Assembly: GCF_020184175.1 (NCBI RefSeq)
Contig: NW_026083194.1
Location: forward strand, 37,377 to 101,376
Direction of reading: 5' to 3'
Origin: Aphis gossypii
Lineage: Eukaryota > Arthropoda > Insecta > Hemiptera > Aphididae
DNA length: 64,000 bases
Both the position numbers and the translations under genes were made by a program. Under the pieces are notes generated by a model. The model saw only the letters and a program-made list of their open reading frames with translations. It was not told where the DNA came from and did not search any database. Below are positions 31,851 to 43,749 of the stretch, one piece after another (the first letter of the stretch is position 1; each line of letters opens with the position of its first letter).

Positions 31851-34497
31851 CAGTGAAATAAAACAAAATCACGTAAGAGTAGTTACTAATTTCGAGGAGG
31901 AACACATAATCTGTAGTTCACATAATTTCGATCCACAGTATATTAAATTATTAATCGATTCAGGTGCAGAAATGAATCTCATTAAACTCTCCGCATTAAA
32001 CGGACAGGTAGTTATTAATGAATACGAAAAACGAACTATCAAAGGTATCAATGAAACACCTATTTTTACGATCGGGACTATAGTGACGACTATGCAAATT
32101 AGCGAAGTAGGCGTCCTTGTAAAATTCGACGTCGTGTTCGACGATTTTCCAATAAACGAATCAGGTATAATCGGGCGAAATTTCTTAAAACAAAACAAAG
32201 TCATTATGGACTATAATAAAAATACGTTAACCATACCTGAACAAACCGGTTTAAAAGATATTATATTACCACCGCGAAGTAACTGTGTACTTCTAATTAA
32301 AAACGACGAAAATATTAAACATGACGCGATAACTATAAAAAAACAAGACGTCAACGAAAACGTTATTATAGCAAATAGCATCAGTCCGGTTAGCACTAAT
32401 ACAATAATAAGCAATATAATAAATATTTCGGAGGAACCTTTTATTATTGACGAGCTAACCACACGACATATTGAATGGGAACCGTATTATGAAACCGCAC
32501 TTAAAGCATCCTTTGCAGATAACGACCAAACGGATCGCATAACGAAATTAAAAAACGAACTTAACACGGACGATTTAAACAAAGAGGAGCGCGATAATAT
32601 TTTAGAACTCTGTTGTAATTACGCGGACCTGTTTTACTTGCCCGGCGATTATTTAAGTGCCACAGAGGTAGTGACACATACAAAACACACGCCGCGATGC
32701 ACAAAACCTATTAACATACGTCCGTATCGTTTACCTTGGGCGTACCAAGAAGAAATCGAAAAACAAGTTACGGAAATGAAAAATAGTAATATAATACGCG
32801 ATTCTAAATCACCATTTAACTTTCCATTAGTAGTAGTAAAGAAAAAATTTAGATTCGGCAGGGAAACCCAAGTTACGAATTTGTGTAGATTTCCGAAAAC
32901 TTAACGAAGTCACCGAGAACGAAGCGTACGGATTGCCGAACTTGCTCGAAATTCTCGAATCTCTGGGGTCGTCTAAATATTTTAGTACTCTAGATTTAGC
33001 TTCCGGATATCACCAAATTAATATTGAACCATCTGATGTGCATAAAACTGCTTTTTCCACTAAATCGGGTCACTACGAATATTTACGTATGCCATTTGGA
33101 CTAAGTTCAGCACCCGCTACTTTTACTCGCGCGATGAAATCCGTTCTTATGGTCTAGAGGAAATGTGTACAGCGTATCTTGACGATATCGTCGTACATGG
33201 GTCCAGTCTAAACGACCACCAAAACAAACTCGAACAGGTTTTCAATCGACTGCGCGTGCATAGATTAAAATTACAACCTCAAAAGTGTTCTTTCTTACGG
33301 AAAGAAGTTATCTATTTGGGACATGTAATTAACGAAAACGGGGTGTCACCAGATCCTAACAAATTAAAATGCATTAAAGATTATCCCAAGCTTAAAAACG
33401 CGAAAGATATAAAATCTTTTCTAGGACTACTAAATTACTATAGACGTTTCGTCGACAATTTTGCGAAAATAGCAAAACCACTAACTTACTTACTTAAAAA
33501 AGACGTACCATTTACATGGACTGACAATTGCGAACATAGTTTCCAAGAACTTAAAAAGGCTTTAATGAACCCGCCATTGCTAGTCTATCCAGACTGGGAA
33601 GCAGGGAAATTTAACTTGTGTACTGACGCTTCACAATATGCCATAGGAGCCGTACTTTCTCAAGGGGACGTACCTAATGACCAACCTATAGCTTACGCGA
33701 GTAGAACACTAAACAAAGCCGAAAATAACTATAGCGTTATTCAAAAAGAATTGTTAGCCATCGTATGGGCCGTGAAATATTTTAGACCATATCTCTATGG
33801 CCGACACTTTACCATAATCACCGACCATCGACCTTTAACATACCTGTTTGGTATTAAAGACGCATCGTCTCAATTAATGCGCTGGCGATTACAGTTGGCT
33901 GATTACGACTATACTATAAAATACAGGGCAGGACCGGAACATTCAAACGCGGACTGTTTATCGCGTATCCGAGTAATACAAACCGATCAAACAGTAGATA
34001 ATAAAACATTCGGAGAATTTCGAACCGCGGAAGACAAACCGATTTTTAATTCGAAAATTGTAGAGGTTAACGACAGCATTAGCAAGGCCATTGAAAGTGA
34101 AACCACAATTATACCGATACCGGGGGACAAAAAAATAACCCATTCCGATGTAAGAGGTATCGTAGAGAATGTCAATCCTAATAAAATACAATTTTCGGAC
34201 GAAAACCGGTTTTGTGTAATTTCCGATACGTTGCCTCTGATGATTTTCTATAATATGCTAAAAACACATAACACGCCTCTTGAACCAGAGGGCGTGTACC
34301 AAGCGATAGTAGACATTAAAACGTATTGTATTAACAACGACATAACCGCCTTTTCAACCATTAAATTAGACGGTCAGTCCTCTTTAACAAATTATGCACG
34401 AATCAGAACGATGTTCAGATATATCTTTAAAGGTACAAACATTATAGTTAAAATATATAGTGGTAGACAGTATACAGAAGAAGAAAAACAACAATAA
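31837..34497 (+). pseudogene. Pol: aspartic protease, reverse transcriptase, RNase H (element 2)
   Basis: Protease active site LLIDSGAEMNLIK at about residue 50. The linker (EEPFIIDELTT) and RT entry NIRPYRLPW follow. The frame breaks in an A-rich run near 32848 and again near 33155, so RT is split: fingers/palm 32850-33157 (LPNLLEILESLGSSKYFSTL, YLRMPFGLSSAPATFTRAM) and the YLDD box plus thumb, connection and RNase H in a 444-codon frame from 33163. RNase H shows CTDASQYAIGAVLSQ, QKELLAIVWA and ITDHRPLTYL. A linker to integrase ends at 34497. Confidence 0.9.
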
Positions 34498-35527
34498 TTT
34501 ACGAGCATCATGATTCGCCGCTAGGGGGTCACGCAGGAGTATCGCGTACCGTAAAGCGACTCCAAATAACCATAACTGGCGTACATTAAAAAAGACGTAA
34601 AACGATATATTAAAAATTGTGAGCTTTGTCAGAAAAATAAATCCCATAATAAAACAAAACAACCGATGTTAATTACCAGCACAGTAGTAAAACCGTTCGA
34701 ACGCATTTGCCTAGATATAGTAGGACCATTACCAAAAACTTTATTAGGAAATATGTATATACTAACACTACAAGATGAGTTATCTCGTTACGCGTTAGCC
34801 ATAGCATTATCGTCCACGGACGCACCTACTGTAGCACAAGCATTTGTCGAATGTTACGTATGCACATATGGTATTCCAAAGTCGATTCTAACCGATTGTG
34901 GAACCAACTTTCTATCCGATGTTTTTAAGGGCATGTGTAAACTACTAGACATTAAAAGGTACAGACACTGCTTGGCATCCACAAACAAACGGTTTTCTCG
35001 AACGTAGTCATAAAACGTTAAAAACGTATCTACGAAGTTTTGTCGATAAAGATAGCAACTGGGATAAATTATTATGTTACGCAACTTTTTGCTATAATAC
35101 AACTGTTCACACTTCAACGAATTTTACACCTTACGAACTCGTGTTCGGTACTAAGCCAAATATTCCATCAGCTTTTAATAAAGACCCAGAACCACAATAC
35201 AATTACGATAACTATGTATTCGATCTTAAACGTATGATGCAGGAAGCTCATAAAATAGCTAGGGACAATTTAATTAAGAAAAAAGAAACAAATAAAACTT
35301 ACTATGACAAATCTCTAAACGAAATTGAACTTCACGTAGGTGACAAAGTACTTATTAGAGAACATAATAAGAAAAACGTACTAAGCTTTAATTGGCAAGG
35401 GCCATACGAAGTGTTACTAGTACATGATAACGAAAACATAACAATACAAAAAGGTAGACGCGAGTATCGTATTCATAAAAATAATGTTAAACGGTATTAC
35501 GACGATGAACAAAGTTCAAGTCAATAA
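34498..35527 (+). pseudogene. Integrase (element 2)
   Basis: Zinc-binding HHCC part at about 34500-34650 is broken by indels. The catalytic core is open from 34666 (LDIVGP with first Asp, LTDCGTNF with second Asp); a base change of frame near 34960 separates the rest (HPQTNGFLERSHK-like region). The C-terminal domain is open from 35141 to the stop at 35527 with LHVGDKVLIRE and FNWQGPYEVLLVH, an SH3-like GPY/F motif. Inserts the element DNA. Confidence 0.85.
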
Positions 35528-35628
35528 GTCTAATCTATATTAACAATCATTTAGTTTTCAGTTTTTTTTTCTACTTTTCTATCCTCCGCTACAATTTTTT
35601 TTTTTTTTCTTTTATTTTTCTGTTTTAG

Positions 35629-35941
35629 AATTAAACAACATATTTTCCTAAAGGAACTCGCCGTAATAGGACGCGAACAGCACAACGCTGATGTTTTAGT
35701 TCACGACGAAATACCAAATTGTTTATTAAAACATATCGATCTAGCGAACAAAAATTTACTTCAAACTTTTTCAGCTGAAGAAATTTTAAACATAACTAGA
35801 ACACTAAACCATTTTACACACGACATGACAAAAAGCCAACGTCCACTTACAAAACCTTTTTGTCATTACTTGAAAACTTATATAGACAATGCCGAAGACG
35901 CAACAGACATATTTGACTATGTTAGACTTACGTTTCTGTAA
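35629..35941 (+). CDS. Accessory ORF X of Gypsy element 2 (unknown, spliced)
   Basis: About 104 codons with no internal start near the beginning; the open frame begins one base after a long pyrimidine tract and TTTTAG acceptor (35628), in phase with the leader donor at 30844. The product is mostly helical-looking and polar (FLKELAVIGREQHNADVLV, LTKPFCHYLKTYIDN), without signal peptide, membrane segment or known motif. It has no counterpart in element 1, where integrase runs almost directly into the exonuclease exon. Intact. Confidence 0.5.
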
Positions 35942-36103
35942 TCTAGTCTTGTTCTAAACCTCTCAATCTGTTTCTTTCTGTCTATTATTTTCATTTAATT
36001 TTCTATTTCTACTTCATTTTATTTATTATTATTTTTTTTTGTGTGTTTTGTTTTTTTTTTTTGATACATAAGTATTTTTTTTTGTGTGGATAATGAATTA
36101 TAG

Positions 36104-36757
36104 TATTCAATACGCAGTCATGGATTTCGAGTTTACGAATCTAGGGCGCGACAACTTAATTCTTATATCAGGAGCATTAATGGGTCGACACTCGCCAGGT
36201 CTAGTAACGAAACTGGAAGGGCGCGCGTTGCTACTAAAAGAAAATAGAGCGGTTACGCCAAAAGAATGGAAAGACATGGTTCACCATTTAGTAAGAATTT
36301 TTAAAGACAAACCAAAACATTGTACCCAGTACTTGCCCAGATATATGACTCGGACCACTCAACTGAAACTAACTTAACTAAAAAACAAATACTTAACTTA
36401 ATAAAAAATTACGATGTGATCGTACTATGGGAGGGTAGTACAGACATCAAAATACTTGACGCTTTAGGGGCACCGCACATCGCTCTTTCAATGAGGGGAT
36501 GGGACGTTGACTCCAACGGAAAATTTTACTTACAACTACTGTACGGAAAAACAATTATAGTTTCCCATTATATCGGGGATATAACAAAAAACGGTCGTGC
36601 GCTGTGTCTAACAGAAGCACACGGTCTAACTTGTGGAGGGGATCATGGGTGCATAGAAGCACATAACCCCGTAACCGATGTAATTTGGTCTGGATGCCTG
36701 TTTAGATATCTACGACTTAGATATAGTGTCCAGATAGATGACGCCATCAGTGGTTAA
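36104..36757 (+). pseudogene. DEDDh exonuclease-like accessory ORF (element 2)
   Basis: Homolog of 12236-12938. Open from one base after AATTATAG (36103); a Met at 36084 also lies in frame. Motif I VMDFEFTN (Asp, Glu), motif II VLWEGSTDIKIL (Asp), motif III EAHNPVTDV (His, x4, Asp): all five DEDDh positions are present, unlike element 1. A one-base shift near 36322, in the middle of the domain, separates motif I from II-III. The order and spacing fit a 3'-5' exonuclease of the RNase T/proofreading type. An enzyme of this kind between integrase and env is not a standard Gypsy component as far as I know. Function inferred from motifs only. Confidence 0.6.
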
Positions 36758-37047
36758 TTTTCCTTTATATAATATACGTATTCATTATTTTATTAAGCCA
36801 ACTCAGCTTATATTGGCATTTATTTTTATGGAAATGGGGTATTTATATTTTTTTATATATTTTTATTATTTTGGGTTTTATTTTACTTAAATACAATTTT
36901 ATTTAATATTTTTACTTTTTGAATATATATATTATATATAAATACAACTTTCTTTTAGTAATAACTGATATTAGGTAGTTCATAACAATTTACTTTAACA
37001 TATAGTAAATGAATAATCAGTTTTATTAATTCATAAACAACTTTCAG

Positions 37048-38887
37048 ACTAATAATGTTAATGATACCGTTCACGTCGGGAACATTAAGATTCACAGACG
37101 AACATTTAACTCAACATTCCGGTATCTACTACGAAAATCGCGGACCGTTGAAACTTATAACCTCTCAATGGGACCTTACTGCATATATTAGTCTCACTAA
37201 ATATAACGAACCATTTGACTACATAAATACTATGATTGAAAAACAAAAGTATTATGTGTTACACATATGCATAACCCAGTAACAAATAACTTTAACTGTA
37301 ACGGTCTACTTACTGTAACCGATGACATAATTAACAATTTACAACATCAAAAGACACAAGTTTTAGATTCTATAGGACACGTAATTAGTAAACGTAATGC
37401 TCTTCTTAAATTCGCAGCAAAAGCAGCTAGGTTAATTTATGGAATATGTAACTTAGAATGCATAAAAAAGTTTAACTTTAACATAGGAGTAGCACAAAAT
37501 ACCTCACAATCTAAATTGATTAAAGAACAAATTAAAGTGGTTCAACTAACTAAACCATGATATAGGAACAAACAAATATGTTAATATGTCATTAGAAATA
37601 AACGAATTAACAAATATTACAGATGAACAACAGGTTAAAAACTACTTAACAAAACATTTTATACAAGTTAATCTATTAATTACAAAACATATATTGGAAA
37701 CAAATACGTTACTAGAAATAATACATCAAGCAAAGATAGGAGTTATTCACCCAAGTTTAATAACTCCACAGGAGTTATTAGAACACGTTAAAGATATTAA
37801 AGTATCATTACCAGGGGGAACTGATTTACCCACTGACTTAGTCATAACTAACATTTATGAACTGGTGAAACTCTCAGATATTGCTATTTATTATGCTAAC
37901 GACAACCTAGTTTTTATAATTTCTTTACCTTTAATTTATCAAAATGATTTTATTTTATATAATTTAATACCTGTACCAGTATGTACTGGCAACGATTGCG
38001 TTTATATAAAACCTATTAATAAGTATCTAGGTATAAGTAAGTCTAAAGAACATTATGCAACCTATGATGAATTTTACTATACTCATTGTAAACACGCTAG
38101 AGACTTCCTATTATGTCCTGAAGTTAATCCTTTACATCCTCGTAACATTAAACCCACATGCGAAGTATTACTATTACAGGATCCACCAAAAGTTCCAACC
38201 AATTGTGAAGTAATGCATGTTCAAATCGGTACAACTATCTTTCATAAAAAAAGATTCAAAAATGAATGGATATACGTAACCAACTATGACGTATTATTCG
38301 TTACCTGTGATGAAGACAAGGAATCAACAAGCCATACAATCGAAGGAGTAGGAGTAATACACTTAAATGAAACTTGCAAAGGTTTCGCCACAAGAGACAT
38401 ATTATTACCAGGAAAAATTGATTACAGATCTGAATACGCAGATTTTAATCCAAAATCAATAATAGATCGTAACCAATATTCACCACGAACAGAGACTAAC
38501 GGTTTAATGAAAGACTATCATGTAAAAACAAATAACATGGACGACTTACACTTAGTGTCTAACTCAAAAAATCAATTGGACAGTCAAAACAAAATCAACA
38601 TAGAAATCAAGGAAATTCAAGACATACAACAAATGTTTAACTATGCATTATATATAACCATAAGTTTTGTCGCTATAATTATGACACTGATGATAATACA
38701 CAGCATGAAGACGAAATTAACGGAAAAATGCAAAACTCAATTTTCAGAACATACTCAAGAGGAAAGCCAAGAGCTTAATCCACCAGTAACAACAAATCAA
38801 AACGAAGACATAATTGAATTTCCACTTACAGCAAGAAATAGCCCGGAGCTCCACTATGCAAATTTACAACCTTACGGTTTTAAGTAA
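37048..38887 (+). pseudogene. Envelope glycoprotein, baculovirus-F-like (element 2)
   Basis: The exon starts after CAACTTTCAG (37047) with one base, then a hydrophobic signal-like segment, then SGIYYENRGPLKLITSQWDL. Breaks near 37262 and 37555. A basic SKR precedes a possible fusion segment (NALLKFAAKAARLIYGI). From 37586 a 433-codon frame covers the ectodomain (LLCPEVNPLHPRN, many cysteines) and one membrane segment (YALYITISFVAIIMTLMII) with a cytoplasmic tail. Closely similar to element 1 Env. Confidence 0.85.
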
Positions 38888-38908
38888 GAAAGTCGGGGAC
38901 TTCCAGCT

Positions 38909-38921
38909 TCGAGGGGAGGAA
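38909..38921 (+). promoter_or_regulatory. Polypurine tract of Gypsy element 2
   Basis: Purine-rich GAGGGGAGGAA immediately before the 3' LTR, matching the position of AAAGGGGAGGAG in element 1; it primes plus-strand synthesis in this class. Confidence 0.75.
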
Positions 38922-39598
38922 TGTAGTAAGCCGACGGAGTCGTCTCACTATTTTTTCTATTTTAACTAATTTACATATACTACGAGGTTCTGCACATTTA
39001 AATATTTTATTATCATACTCGTAGCGATACGTAATTAAATTTGATGGCAATTTCCAAGAATCAAAGCGTATGGGAAAATACAGCCACAAACAACTTTTTC
39101 TTGCCCTTTTGAAAAACAAGCCATGCACATAAATCATAGATGCGCACGCCTTGGTATAATAGCACAACAACAAGTCCAATCCAGGATTAAGTGTCTTGGG
39201 CGCAAAACCACTTTTGCAGCTGCGGTGACAACATTCTATAACACACCTTTTTGTCCATTTCCTAGTCTCTATCATGTACAACCAGGGGGTACAGAGAACC
39301 ATATAAATACAGGTCTCTGTCCGTCTTAAAATTTAGAATTAGTTTCACATTCGCATAGAGCTAGTCTATGTCCGAATTTTTAAGATTAACTTTTTCTCGG
39401 GCAGCTACTTAACGTGCTGTCCTCAAATTCTTATACACTTGTTTTTATTGTAACAAATTATAACTTTAATTTTAATAAACTCTTGTATTAACATTGTGTC
39501 TTTGTCTCACTTTTAAAAACCGTAATCTTTTCCCAACAACTTGATCCAACTGCAGATGTCAAGCACTCATTTATAAACGATAGTGAGAGATCACTACA
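38922..39598 (+). repeat. 3' LTR of Gypsy element 2
   Basis: 677 bp, TGTAGTAAGCC to CACTACA, followed by the TAAG target duplication. About 99.7% identical to the 5' LTR. Confidence 0.9.
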
Positions 39599-39602
39599 TA
39601 AG

Positions 39603-39837
39603 CGACAATATGGCGTATACACCATTATTCAAAAACAAATGGGCGCTTAACACAAAATTATTATGTCGTTTACTGCTTACTAAATTAATTATAATGTCAC
39701 CTAAATCAAATATTGTCGCTTACACATTACTTTTTTCATACCTGTCGCTTACCGCATAAAGTTTGACTATTGATAACGCGTTATAAAATAATGATATCAC
39801 TGCATGAATATTATCTATGGAATCGATAGAGCGTCGT
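39603..39837. other. Short gene-free stretch with small inverted repeat
   Basis: AAGCGACAATATGG at the left is repeated inverted as ATATTGTCGCTTAC near 39710-39722. Possibly a remnant of a small element or the 3' end of the Helitron; I cannot decide. Confidence 0.35.
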
Positions 39838-41643
39838 CTACAACGCTAGACAGCAAATAGCTTTTAACCGACGATATACATCCTTGCTGTTGTTTGGCCA
39901 TCTTTTTTCTGCAACTGTTGTGTCATTAGCGCAAACCCAATTGGAAGTTCCTTGTCTCAGGTATGCAATGTAATGGCCAGAGCTCGTGTTTTCTCCCATA
40001 TGTAATATTGCTGCTTGAGTTTTGTATTGTGCTCCAGCAATTTAAAAAATAGAGGTGGGTACGCCACTAAGTTTTAGATCTGTTATCTTTTTGGGAACAA
40101 ATTGACCATTTACAAATATTGGAATTAATAGTTTTAGTTGAATTACTATATACTCATTTGCCACTATTATCTGATGTTTATCTTCAGAACCTCCGATGTT
40201 ATTACAATTATTGCATTTGTAGTAATCTAATGTACTCCAAACATTTTGATTTGTTCAAAATAATGTTTGCAAAGTTTGTGATCTGTGCTGTGGAATCTCA
40301 AAATGTAAAATCAAACTTGTAGGTGCATAGTTGGCCGTTGTATGATTACAAGTATTGCAACGAATGGTATACAATTCTTGAAATCCAAATAAAGATTCAA
40401 ATGTAGGTCTACTACGGTCCATAAGTGCTTCTAAAAATTCTATACAATCTTGTTGCTGTTGCAGAGTATATAATATTGTCTCGTTGTCCAAATATTCTCT
40501 GATTGTTCGAGTATCACATGACCCACTGTTACTTGTATATTCGTGTAAGCTATGTTGAAATGTTGGTCCGAGTTCATTATTGCGAATTTCATTTACAAGA
40601 GATTGGCAATTAAAAAGAACCTGTATGACAGAATTAGCATAACATGATACACCATCAGTGTTAGTAAAGCAACAAAATATACTACTTGATGTTATGTCAA
40701 CTTTATTCTTAATACTTGATATTTTTATTGTTTTTGGATTTTTTGACACAGTTGCATTATCACTTATTGTTTCTAATAATGAATCTGACCTTATGTTGCA
40801 ATTTTCTGGAACTTTGAGAGTATTACTATTGACCTGAATAAATTGAATATCATTAATTATGATATTATAATCAACTATTTTGGTTGATTTAGTTTTAGTT
40901 TCTGGAACCAAAATAGTGTCACTATCAACCTGTATTAACTCAATATCGTCCAAGTTATTATTATTATTATTATTCAGGACCTTAGTTGATTTAAATGATT
41001 TTTTAGATTTTCCCACAGGAAATCTATCGATTGCAGAAATTTTTGGTTTAGAAAAATTGTTTTTGACTTCTTCTGGTACAATTTGGTCATCAACAGTCTC
41101 AGAATATTTTCCTATTCCCTTGAAAGTATCTATGTCCATAACCAAAATAGGTCTGTGATCACTTATGAGGGACTCGTACACCAAAGCTGCAATGTCAATA
41201 TTTGTAATGACATTGTCAATGGTTGTTCTGTGATCTGTAGTAATACCGTCAATCAATATTTTGTAATTGAAATGTTTTAATATTTAAACTAGTTGTTTTG
41301 GCGGTTTGTTGAAGTTTATATTGAAATCACCAATAAAGATAACATTGTTTTTGGCGGAAGCTACCGTTTCAATGAAATCACAAAGCTTCTGTACAGGAAA
41401 ATTTGGCGATGAATATATCCCAATATAGGTAATATTTTCAATGATAACTTCAATGGCTTCTAAGTGTGTGTTTTTCTTTTGATCTTGAAGCAGTGTTGTG
41501 CTGCAGGTTATTTCTTTATGATTAATGGATTCTCCAACAAAACAAATAGAACCACTTTTACCGTTTGCATGTATACTGTCTATTCTACAGCATTCAGTAT
41601 GGTTCTTAATGGTATATGTGTCAGATGATTTTGAACCAGTTTC
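39838..41643 (-). pseudogene. Helitron/Helentron endonuclease fused to a ubiquitin-specific protease (USP) domain
   Basis: Read on the minus strand: endonuclease/exonuclease/phosphatase-type domain (VIFIGDFNINF, then SDHRPI) and, in the same 333-codon frame (41256-40255), a linker with two imperfect repeats (IELIQVDSDTILVPE / IQFIQVNSNTLKVPE) followed by a USP. USP marks: Cys box DGVSCYANSVIQVLFN, QQDCIEFLEAL, CNTC ... CNNC zinc pairs, and after frame changes near 40255 and 40075 the His box ENTSSGHYIAYLR with NDTTV. The stop is at 39838. Frames also change at about 41284. USP enzymes remove ubiquitin; its fusion to a transposon endonuclease is unusual. Confidence 0.7.
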
Positions 41644-43411
41644 TTAGAAGAACATTATTTTAGATAGTAAAAGAACGATATCCGCATTAATGTGAGCTTC
41701 ATATTTTTTTAAAGACCTTATATCGTGTGACATGCAGGAGAGTGGCATGTTGTGTGTCATAATTCTAGAAAAGCGCGGAATAAGAGCACAACTTGGTGTC
41801 CTGAGTCTGCACATTTCATGTTCAACTTTTGCAGAAGGTTTTGGTGGCTTTGCAGGAAAGTAATCTATACGCAAACCTTGAGCAGAAGTTGCTCGACTAC
41901 ATCCTACATATAACATATTGCACTTCAAGAATATTTGGGGTATATGAAATGCTACAGATTGATATGTGGCACCTTGACTTTTGTGTACCGTCAATGCCAA
42001 AGCTTCCACCAAGGGCAATTGCATTCTAGTTACTTTAAGGTGTTCTGCATTACCGAGTTGAAATTCTAATTTTATAATTTCAATTGGTGTCCACTTGTAC
42101 ATATCATCTGTTTATTAAACTGTTGGTACAACTTTTTTATTTGATCAATGATTGTTTCATACACTTGTTTACAGTTAATATCTAACAAATCAATCTTTTC
42201 ATCGCACCATGGTAAAAATAACATAATATTTTCAGTTACATCTTCAAGACTGTGTGGTCTACATGAATAGTATTCATTGAGACCATAAAAAAAAATGTCA
42301 TCAGATTTTGGATCCATTTCTCCTCTAACTGCCATTGGTTTCAACATTCGAGTTCTTTTATCAGGATGGCTAGTGTTTATAAATATATACCCAGTTGAAG
42401 TATTGCATTGCTTCATACCTAAGCAAGTGTACACGCTTCCTGTGCAGAGATTTCTTGACTCCCTGAAAAAGTTGACGCTATTTTTTTCAGTTGTTCTTTA
42501 ACCGATAAATCAGTAGAAGACTTAAGATTTTCGACAATGTCTCTCATTAGTTTTGATATTCCACGTTGGCTTTTTCCAATATAATCGATTACATATCTAA
42601 CACAAGAATTAACGTCCAATATGAACTGTATATCCATGTTAGATTGCCATAACGGAAATAATTTTTCATTTAATCGAAAGCAAAATTGAATCAAAATTGA
42701 AAGCAGTTCAGACCTTACTACTTTTGACTTTTTGAGTAATTTTTTAAAGGTGATTTATTTGTACGTGGATGCCCACCAAGTAAATCAGGAAAAGCTTTTT
42801 CCTCTGCATGGTCATCAATAAGAATAGATAACGGTTTCATGCCTTCGCCTGGTGCAAAAGAAACAAAATCACAGTTTTCAATCATCGTGTCCATTGATCC
42901 CGGATTGATTGGTTCAATATTTGTGTCTTCATCGTCTGTTTCTTCACTTTCGTGATCCGAGCTGTTTTCTAAATTTTTTGTTGTTTCTGACACATGCGAC
43001 AGCCAATCTTTGTCTATTACAGAATCTTTATATAGAGGTTTTTTAATCAAATCATTCAATGCTGATACTACTTATGATGGTCTGACATTTTAATAAAGAT
43101 AATGCTGTTTAAAGCACGATTTTCTTTTTAATTTTACCTTTATCATCTTAACTGCAGCTAAATTTTCAGCACGCCTTGGCAAAATAGATGTAGTCTTTGT
43201 CAGATCTATTGGAACATTGAACAATTTTTAGCTGTCCATCACTGCGAAGACATTTTAATATTTTCATAAACGGTAATCTAAGGGAAACCATTTGCTTTTC
43301 TATTTGATTTAATTGCGTAACTGAAGACGGAACACTGTTTAACTCATAACCATTTCCTATGTACAACGGAGGAACTTTGGATTTTTTATATGCGGAAGAC
43401 AACTGGAACAT
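41644..43411 (-). pseudogene. Helitron Rep/helicase remnant with internal deletions
   Basis: Successive minus-strand fragments: 43411-43166 (LNQIEKQMVSLRLPFMKIL, Helitron N-terminal type), 43059-42718 (FAPGEGMKPLSILIDDHAEE, FPDLLGGHPR), 42694-42419 (NMDIQFILDVNSCVRYVIDY), 42434-42072, and 42102-41644 (EALALTVHKSQGATYQSVAF, MLYVGCSRATSAQGLRI, the last helicase motifs) leading into SHDIRSLKKYEAHINAD, the start of the endonuclease domain. The HUH nickase centre and the Walker A/B part of the Pif1-like helicase are missing between fragments, so it is inactive as a transposase. Confidence 0.75.
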
Positions 43412-43451
43412 ACCGTCACAGTATTCTTGGCATCACTTGGAATTGGCATCC

Positions 43452-43735
43452 CAATCGACTGAAGATATCAGAGTTGCATTTATTGACACTGAATGGGAAA
43501 CGTAATCTATGACACGAATAACATTTTTCTGATAAACCTTGAGACCTTTTCAAAATATATTCAGATATCAAAACATCTTCCTTCTGCCTAGTTTCATTTA
43601 ATTTTTGCCGTTCTCGTTTTTTTTTATAAGATATTGAATTTGGTGTTTTCTTTTTAGTAGATACATTTTGACATAGGCTACTATCTGATGGTAATCATCG
43701 CTTTCTCATGTTTCGAACATTTTGAATTTTATATG
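43452..43735 (-). repeat. Duplicated Helitron N-terminal segment, copy 1
   Basis: Nearly the same sequence as 45246-45517, including the CYSCHR-type Cys segment and QNVRNMRKR. This copy is in line with the Rep remnant at 43411; upstream of 43735 it is cut off by the inserted segment. Confidence 0.75.
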
Positions 43736-43749
43736 TTAGTAGTATAAAT

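Larger units (their letters stand above)
29946..39598 (+). mobile_element. Gypsy element 2, full-length env-bearing LTR retrotransposon
   Basis: 9.65 kb flanked by TAAG target duplications (29942-29945 and 39599-39602). Order: 5' LTR, tRNA-Leu-type primer site, leader with splice donor, gag, protease, reverse transcriptase, RNase H, integrase, small ORF X, DEDDh exonuclease-like ORF, env, purine tract, 3' LTR. LTRs differ at about two positions, so insertion was recent. Several ORFs nevertheless have single-base frame changes. The env and extra ORFs make it an errantivirus-like element with added accessory genes. Confidence 0.9.

Noticed and set aside
29946..39598. Reading Gypsy element 2 as an infectious retrovirus
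   Set aside because: It has env, but gag, pol and env all contain frame changes as written; classed as an errantivirus-like retrotransposon copy.
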